A DNA stretch of 64,000 nt from Diphasiastrum complanatum (taxonomy: Eukaryota > Streptophyta > Lycopodiopsida > Lycopodiales > Lycopodiaceae). The notes under the pieces are model-generated. The model was not told where the DNA came from and ran no database searches. It saw only the letters and a program-made list of their open reading frames with translations. A program made the position numbers and the translations under genes. The stretch lies in assembly GCA_029204225.1 (NCBI GenBank), contig CM055102.1, forward strand, positions 13,072,199 to 13,136,198, written 5' to 3'. Each line of letters starts with the position of its first letter. The first letter of the stretch is position 1. This document shows positions 42,884-64,000 of this stretch, one piece after another.

Positions 42884-44044
42884 TCAATGTGGAACCTATT
42901 ATGTAAATAATGTAAGAGAACTGGCCATTTTATCAAGGACTGCAGAACTTTAAAATTCAACAATGAGAATAAAAAGCAGTTCCAACAACAAGCAAATTGC
43001 TTCAACCAGTTACTCGATCCAGCAACAAGAGGAAGATGAAACAGCCTTCTTGACCAAGGTCAGAAAACAACAGGATATCAATTAGGTATCTAGACTCAAG
43101 AGCAACTCAACATATGATTCACCACAAGGACTGGTTCAAAGACTACATATCATACACCCACTCTCAAATTGTCCAACTTGAGACAACTCAACTCATTCTA
43201 TTGAGGGTGAAGAAACAGTCAAGGTTAAATTTCAGAGAGGTGAAGTGAAGTTGTCACATTCCAAATCTGATCAAAAATTTGGTCTCAGTTAGCAGAATCA
43301 CAGATTTGAATCGGAAGGTCGACTTCAACACAAACGGCTACACCATTTTTGACAAGTCCCGAAAAGTTCTAGTTTTCGGGAGAAGAAGTGACAACCTTTA
43401 CAAACTCGACCACTACATCCACTTCTAAATCAACTGATATGCTTTGGCATTTCAGATTAGGACACTTCAATTTCAATAATATTCATCAAAGCATGTCATT
43501 CATTTCTGATACAGTTCACACTTCTAAAAATTTGTTGGATCTTGTACACAACGACATTTGTGGCCCAATGCAGGGAAAGTTGTCTATTTTTTACTTTTAT
43601 TGATGACTTCTCAAACTGCAACCTACTTTCTGAAAAACAAATCCATGATACCTTCAAGTTCCTCAAGCAGTTCAAGGCATCAGCAGAAAATTCGACCTAG
43701 AGAAGAACCAAAGCTCTACATACTGATGGAGGGGGAGAATACATCTCAACCGAGTTCAAGGAATACCTCACTAGCTGCTCACCTCAGTCCAATGGTGTAG
43801 CTGAAAGGAAGAATCGGACACTCATCAAAAGTGCCAAGAGCATACTGGCCCATGACTCTCTCCCAAAGAAATTTTGGATAGAAGTTACTACAGCAGCCTA
43901 TTTACAAAATTGATATGATTACAAAGGCCCTGAATGGCAAGGCACCTTATAAGGTGTGGACAGGATCAAAGCCATCACTCAAAAATATCAGAGTGTTTGG
44001 GTGCAAAGCTTTCAATCAGAAGATCTTTGTTGATCTACAGAAAG

Positions 44045-44130
44045 ATCCGACCCAAGGATCGAACAATCAAAATCCGACCCAAGGGGAACAATCAAATTGC
44101 GATCCAAGGGTCGAGAACAGCAACAAATCA
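44045..44130 (+). repeat. In-frame 27-bp repeats, first array (element D)
   Basis: Units near 44045, 44072 and 44098 with core ATCCGACCCAAGGATCGAAC encode nine-residue units (DPTQGSNNQ, NPTQGEQSN, CDPRVENSN). Confidence 0.8.
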
Positions 44131-44262
44131 CTTTTCATTTGCTATTCCCCAGATCACAAGGCATACAAGCTCTTCAATCTAGACACTCAGAAAACATTTA
44201 CGAGCAGAAATGTCATTTTTGTGGAAGACCAGTTTTTTTACCACAATGGAAAAGCTACAGCA

Positions 44263-44316
44263 AATTCCGACCCAAGGATCGAACAGCAGAATTCCGATTC
44301 AAGGGTCGAATAGTTA
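44263..44316 (+). repeat. In-frame 27-bp repeats, second array (element D)
   Basis: Units at 44263 and 44290 with the same core (ATTCCGACCCAAGGATCGAA) encode NSDPRIEQQ and NSDSRVE; looser GGATCGAA copies continue to about 44405. Confidence 0.8.
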
Positions 44317-44440
44317 AAGATCGATACTGACTCCGAAAATGAGTCAAACTCAAAGGATCGAATCACATCAGAGGATCAAAGTTCCACCCAAAAGATCGAA
44401 CCGATCTAGACAGCCTCCATCCAGTTTTATGGATGATCCA

Positions 44441-46725
44441 GCCTGTAGTAGGCAATTTTCACTTGTAAGTGACACCTGCTTTATGTACCAAAGATGAAAG
44501 TTACAAAATGAAGAGTTTGACATTTCATAATAAATATTCAAACACAAGGGAACTCAAACCGTTCACAATTAAATGTTCAAGTTTTAAGGTTCAGCTTTGA
44601 TCTTCCAATAGCTGAATTATTTCTGTTTGCATGTGAAACCACTTGGCAAAAACCAATAATTGATGAAGCTAAATAATTGCTCCTTTTTTAGCATGTTAAC
44701 TGAACAGATTTTGACCACAACAGATTCAAGACACATTATTCGTGATGACATACTGAAATGGGCAAAATAGAACTTCAGAGCTTCTATGGATGGTACAGCT
44801 ACATTCTGATAAGACATGGCGCAGGTACTGTAACTAGGCTTTGAAATAACAGTATGATTGCTGCTCATTTGCAATGGCATGGACCACTTTCCATGTAATG
44901 AGAAATTAGTAAATCATTATTGAAAATTCGAAATAAAACATCCCCCGCCATAGTCGAGTTTGACAAGATTTACCTGTGACAATGGAGACCCAGACTAAAA
45001 TCTTGGCCTGTGCGTGTAGGGACATCTAGGAGCACACAGGCTCACTAATTGGATTGGCTATAAATGTGGATGTACAGTGTAAATGTTTTACATAATATGC
45101 TAGCTAGTGCTAAGGTAACACCGTTGGAAAAGAAATATGGTACAAAATAGCACTCAGCTTATTACATCCAGTTGAATAAAGAACTGGTTCAGATTCTCAC
45201 TTATATGATCATCAACAAGTAACTTTTACCTTGAAAAAATGTAAAGTAGGCATACTTTAATATACAAAGTACAAAGTATAAAAGTCAAAATAAACTAAGA
45301 GTTGAGCGATTCTCTGAACTCTTTACATGAAGCTTTTAAACAGAATTTCTCAAGGTGGCCCTATACAAAAGTGCACACAAAATCTGGTAACAAACTTTGT
45401 AGAGAAAATGACTTATTTCCATAGGAGCTTCAGATCTCACTTTTGAAAGGACTTACAGGATACTAAGGGCAATGCTTACACCTATTTACCACTACCTTAA
45501 GGTAGACTATACCAAAACACTACTCACCGGACTGAAAAGGAGGTATAGCGACCTTCTAATCCTTCTAATCTGCTGCTAACCTAAAAAGACTTGCTAAGGT
45601 ATAGACCATATTAACAAATTTTGCGGAGGAAAGACTTGCTAAGGTTTATAATTCCAATGCTGGCCCCGTAAACCTTAAATCATGAGCCAAATTCAGTTTG
45701 CCCCCCCACTTCTGGGCCAGTTGAACGGATACCTGTTCACATCAGGGATGTGTGCAGTATAACTGTCAAAACAGTTTCCCTTAACACGCAGGTCTATGGA
45801 GCCCTCGGTAACTTACCAATCATACCATATATATATAGTACACCTCTGTACATCACAAAGAAGTTACTTCAGAAAAACTCAGTCCAAGTGTGTAATTTCT
45901 TATTAATTTACAGCTTAGACTGCCCAAGATTCATCCCATTGCAATTGTGGGGAGATGAATTGATACATGACTCTGGAAGGAGCCCTCCTGATGAAATTTG
46001 ATTCAAGATTCACTATGAAAATTTGGATGTACGGCACATTCTTGACATAGAATATTATCTTCCTATTCTAGAAAGATGGTGGCGTTGAATAGGTAACAGA
46101 GGAATTGCACAGGAGCTTCCAACTGACAAGATAAATCATACAAGTAACATGAACCGATTTTCTATACATCACAAGCCACTACAAGTACAGAATCTTTTAC
46201 ATAATAGCTTTATCTATGTAATATACAGCTCAATATGAGTGATCTAGCTGAAGTCCTGCTGCTTTCAGTCAGGGTTGAAAGGGAGAGTCTTAAAGTGACA
46301 AACTTTGCATTGGCTTTTTTTTCAAAAGCAACTGCAGAACTGATGATTGTGAATGAGGGTTAGAGGGTTACTCCTTTCCCAGCACTGGCATACATCCTGT
46401 GCTTGATATACCAACCCCTGCCAGGTGGTTTTTTGGGGAGAAATAAGAAAACCCTGAGTGCTTGCATATTTCCCCAGCAAACTCGAGCTAGATCCCTTCT
46501 TGAAGACATTCCTCAATCACTTCCTTTTTAAATCCCACAACAAATTTAAACCGGATACGACGATCCCTGGAAATGCTAGCTGTATCTCATAAAGACCAGA
46601 AGAGCTATGTAGATGACAGAAGCATCTATATTACAAGTAAGGATCATGAGACATAACTCATTCCAGTCCGAAGGGTTAGATACAAAATAGGCTTACAAAG
46701 ACCATGCCAAGTGTGAAAGACTCTA
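44441..46725. other. Downstream / 3' UTR region of the minus-strand host gene
   Basis: This is single-copy-looking sequence with no mobile-element motif and no clear coding frame. The part nearest 46725 must include the 3' UTR of the gene whose stop codon is at 46726. The polyadenylation site was not located. Confidence 0.45.
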
Positions 46726-61784
<15,059 letters not shown>

Positions 61785-62987
61785 CTGCAAACAACATGGA
61801 TGTGCATGACTTTTTTGCATTTAATAGAAAAGAATCTTCTCATCTTAGGTTTGAAAACAGAAAGGGCAAGACCTAAGATTTTTCTCAAACAGAGATAACT
61901 ATACAACATATAAAGAAATCAGCATCTCTATAAATAATATGATTTGCGGTATCTTTATGATGAATACTTTCAACTCTTAAAAAACTTAATATGTTTCGCA
62001 AGTTTGCAGCTTATTCAAACACGCCATTCTTTAGGTCTATGATACTAAAGAATATAAGGGACACATCCCAACCACACAACAATAACATTGAAAGAAAATC
62101 GTCATACTTCGAAAGACCTTCAATCTATCAACCCTTGGACTGAACAAGTTTATTTGAAACTAGATAAGATGACCAAAATCTTAAGCGACTAACTAATTTT
62201 TGCAATAAAAAATAACATCAGTAACTAAAATAGCTCATTTTGTGCTCAAGAAACGTCTTTTGTACATAACACATCATTTCGCACATAATAAACCAAATGT
62301 ATGAGTAAAGAGGAATCAAATTGGTGGACAAGATCAGTTTTAAGGAAAATTCTTTGACACAATTTAGCACTATGTCTCTAATTATAACTTGTCCACAAAC
62401 AGGCATGTTCACGCCATCCTACATCACAATAGGCCACAAAATAATATACCTTTTGGCCAACGTTTTTTAAAGCATTCCTAATTTTCCCTATCAATGTCAT
62501 GCACGATAAGAATTATGGTGTACACAAAGCAAAAAAGAAGATGATAATGTCTCTAAAATAGCTAGAGTGTCATATGTTCCCACAAGCTTCATCCCTCAAC
62601 TAGCAAGAGCTAGTACAAATTTCACATTCTAATATGGTTAGAAATGTGAAAACTTCCTTACATTAATGAAGTCCTAGCAGGATGTTCCTAGGTTCATATG
62701 AGCACTCACATGGACACAACAACACCTTAAGGTGGTAATAGATCCATAAATGAATTGAAGGTTTATTATTGCGATATCAGCTGCTTATGATGACGTCGAG
62801 CTCGTTCATAGAAAACAGAAGCATTGAGTTGCAATTGGGTCTTGACCTTGTAAAAACTTGGCCAGATTCGGCACAAACGCTTGATATAGTTTTCGAGGTC
62901 CAAATGTGATTGACATGGCTACCTAGAATATAATACAAACACCAATGGTTGCTACAAAGAGAGATAGAGAGAGATGATGATAGTGAT
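61785..62987. other. Upstream intron of the host gene, no exon identified
   Basis: By phase, exon a needs an upstream exon. A minus-strand stretch at about 62780-62930 (after TTATATTCTAG) was considered but no frame is convincing. Confidence 0.4.
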
Positions 62988-63647
62988 TGTTAGAGCCCAG
63001 TCCAGCTCTAACATGGCCATGGCACAGCCGGTTACCAATGGGGGCTGGTCAACTATTGGCAAAGGCCGGTTACCAAAAGGGACACCTAGCCCAAGTTGGT
63101 GGATAGGTGCATTGCAAGCTGTGACCTGGTGTGAACGCTTGACCAGCTTTCAAAGAAGCAGAGAATTGTCACTGTTGGGATCCTAGCTGTCAGTTACGAG
63201 ATGCAAGCCAGCAAGTAGCCGGGGTGACAAGTGACGAAGCAGTGGTCAAAGGTCTAGAGTAAGGCATGGGGGTGGTACCCTTGAGTCACTCTGTATTCGT
63301 GGGTCACAGGGAGCATGGAGGCCAAGTGGACTAATCACCCACTGTTGGATGCCATGTGCCTGGGCTGACACAAATAGCAAGCAGAAGGGGGCTGCCTATG
63401 GTTTTGGGAGGATCATTCTTCACACCAGCCCTCAAGGCTCACGAGCTTGGAGAGGAGCTTGTTCAATTGGTAAAAAAGCTTAGGAAGCCTCATTTTAGAG
63501 AGAAAATAGCCCATTCTAGAGAATAAATAAATAAACTCAATATTCTTCCGGGATTCATGGGGATCAGAGGTGGATTGCTGCTGCAAATCGCTGGAGCTAA
63601 GAGACACGTTTTTTAGAACAGCATAGGGCAGCAAGGCTGGCACCACA
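62988..63647 (+). repeat. Gypsy LTR-like segment
   Basis: It starts TGTTAGAGCCCAG, ends ...GGCACCACA and contains an AATAAATAAATAAA polyadenylation-type run at 63523. It is followed closely by gypsy RT sequence. No partner LTR lies in the window, so the ends are tentative. Confidence 0.45.
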
Positions 63648-63689
63648 AAAATTGGCCCAAAAATGCCATGAGTATACCCAGGGAGAACA

Positions 63690-64000
63690 CTACAGAATTA
63701 GAAGCCTATAATGAACTTAGAAGGAATTCAATAATGTTTTTTTTAGACCTTCCTGTAGGTTTACCACCAGAAAGGACAGTAAGTAAGCAATTACATGATT
63801 ACCTGAAAAAGGGGTGGGTACAACCTAGTAAGTCTCCTTGGCATCACAGTGGTTCTGGTTGCCAAGAAGGATGGGACTATAAGGTTTTGCGTCGACTATA
63901 AGAAATTGTTCAAGGTAAACATTAAGAATAAATATCCACCGCCGCGGATGAATGATCTAATAGACTATCTTGGTGGTGCTGGGTACTTTTCCAGCTAAGA
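63690..64000 (+). pseudogene. Ty3/gypsy RT N-terminal fragment, runs off the window
   Basis: The frame reads FFLDLPVGLPPERTV, then after an apparent deletion [19 protein letters not shown] shifted frame gives [20 protein letters not shown] and [20 protein letters not shown], then a stop at 63996. This is the conserved opening of gypsy RT. Confidence 0.9.

Larger units (their letters stand above)
42124..44440 (+). pseudogene. Copia element D: gag, zinc knuckle, protease trace, integrase
   Basis: The gag ATG at 42124 reads MDPSSSSSLIDKLDGNNYHL with a stop replacing Trp, then pieces in several frames and ENLTLIREISMLL. Ser/Asn/Gly-rich repeats precede a knuckle (LLCK, a stop, CKRTGHFIKDC). Protease is only a trace (about 43085). 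Integrase shows DMLWHFRLGHFNFNNIH, LVHNDICGPMQGK, a shifted GGGEYIS-like Asp region, NGVAERKNR and KNIRVFGCKAF, and then FICYSPDHKAYKLFNLDTQK. Two arrays of in-frame 27-bp repeats flank that last part. It ends near 44440 without RT. Confidence 0.85.

Overview
The window looks like a nuclear segment from a land plant with a large, repeat-rich genome. The evidence is Ty1/copia elements primed by initiator-Met tRNA (TGGTATCAGAGC), Ty3/gypsy remnants with a chromodomain, a plant-type BED/hAT transposon, an RD19-like cysteine protease pseudogene and a plausibly intact spliced host gene. The species cannot be fixed from sequence alone. Penelope-like fragments would fit a non-angiosperm better than a typical flowering plant, but that is weak inference. 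No tRNA, rRNA, CRISPR or bacterial features were seen.

Layout. 0-2 kb: a tandem array of primer-binding-site motifs with a copia gag start, then the RD19-like pseudogene. 2-9 kb: three copia pieces in direct contact (copy A, the near-complete copy C, and an inverted gag piece) plus an integrase::RT deletion fragment. 9-11.3 kb: two convergent, unidentified, decayed coding blocks; the minus one resembles a little-studied transposase type. 13.4-17.6 kb: a copia 3' end interrupted by a solo LTR, then more LTR and RNase H fragments. 17.6-23.3 kb: a nested pair, element X (5-bp TSD TTTAA) containing element Y in reverse; Y lacks integrase, RT and RNase H but carries an intact 313-codon ORF of unknown origin. 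23.3-30.9 kb: mostly AT-rich sequence with a foldback element and copia scraps. 30.9-34.5 kb: copy B with 5' LTR, PBS, gag, protease, integrase and part of RT. 34.5-41.3 kb: minus-strand copia pieces interleaved with Penelope-like fragments. 41.3-44.4 kb: element D, whose coding region contains in-frame minisatellites.

44.4-64 kb is dominated by one host gene on the minus strand. Six consecutive exons (61784 down to 46726) join in perfect phase into a 287-residue C-terminal part with a stop codon. The first visible intron is about 12.4 kb and holds a gypsy chromodomain fragment, a complete-looking hAT element, gypsy RT/RNase H scraps and a copia LTR piece. The window ends in a gypsy LTR-like segment and the start of its RT.

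Almost every mobile-element reading frame carries stops or frameshifts, so the region records successive insertions, solo-LTR formation and deletions rather than active elements. The one gene likely to be expressed is the minus-strand host gene.
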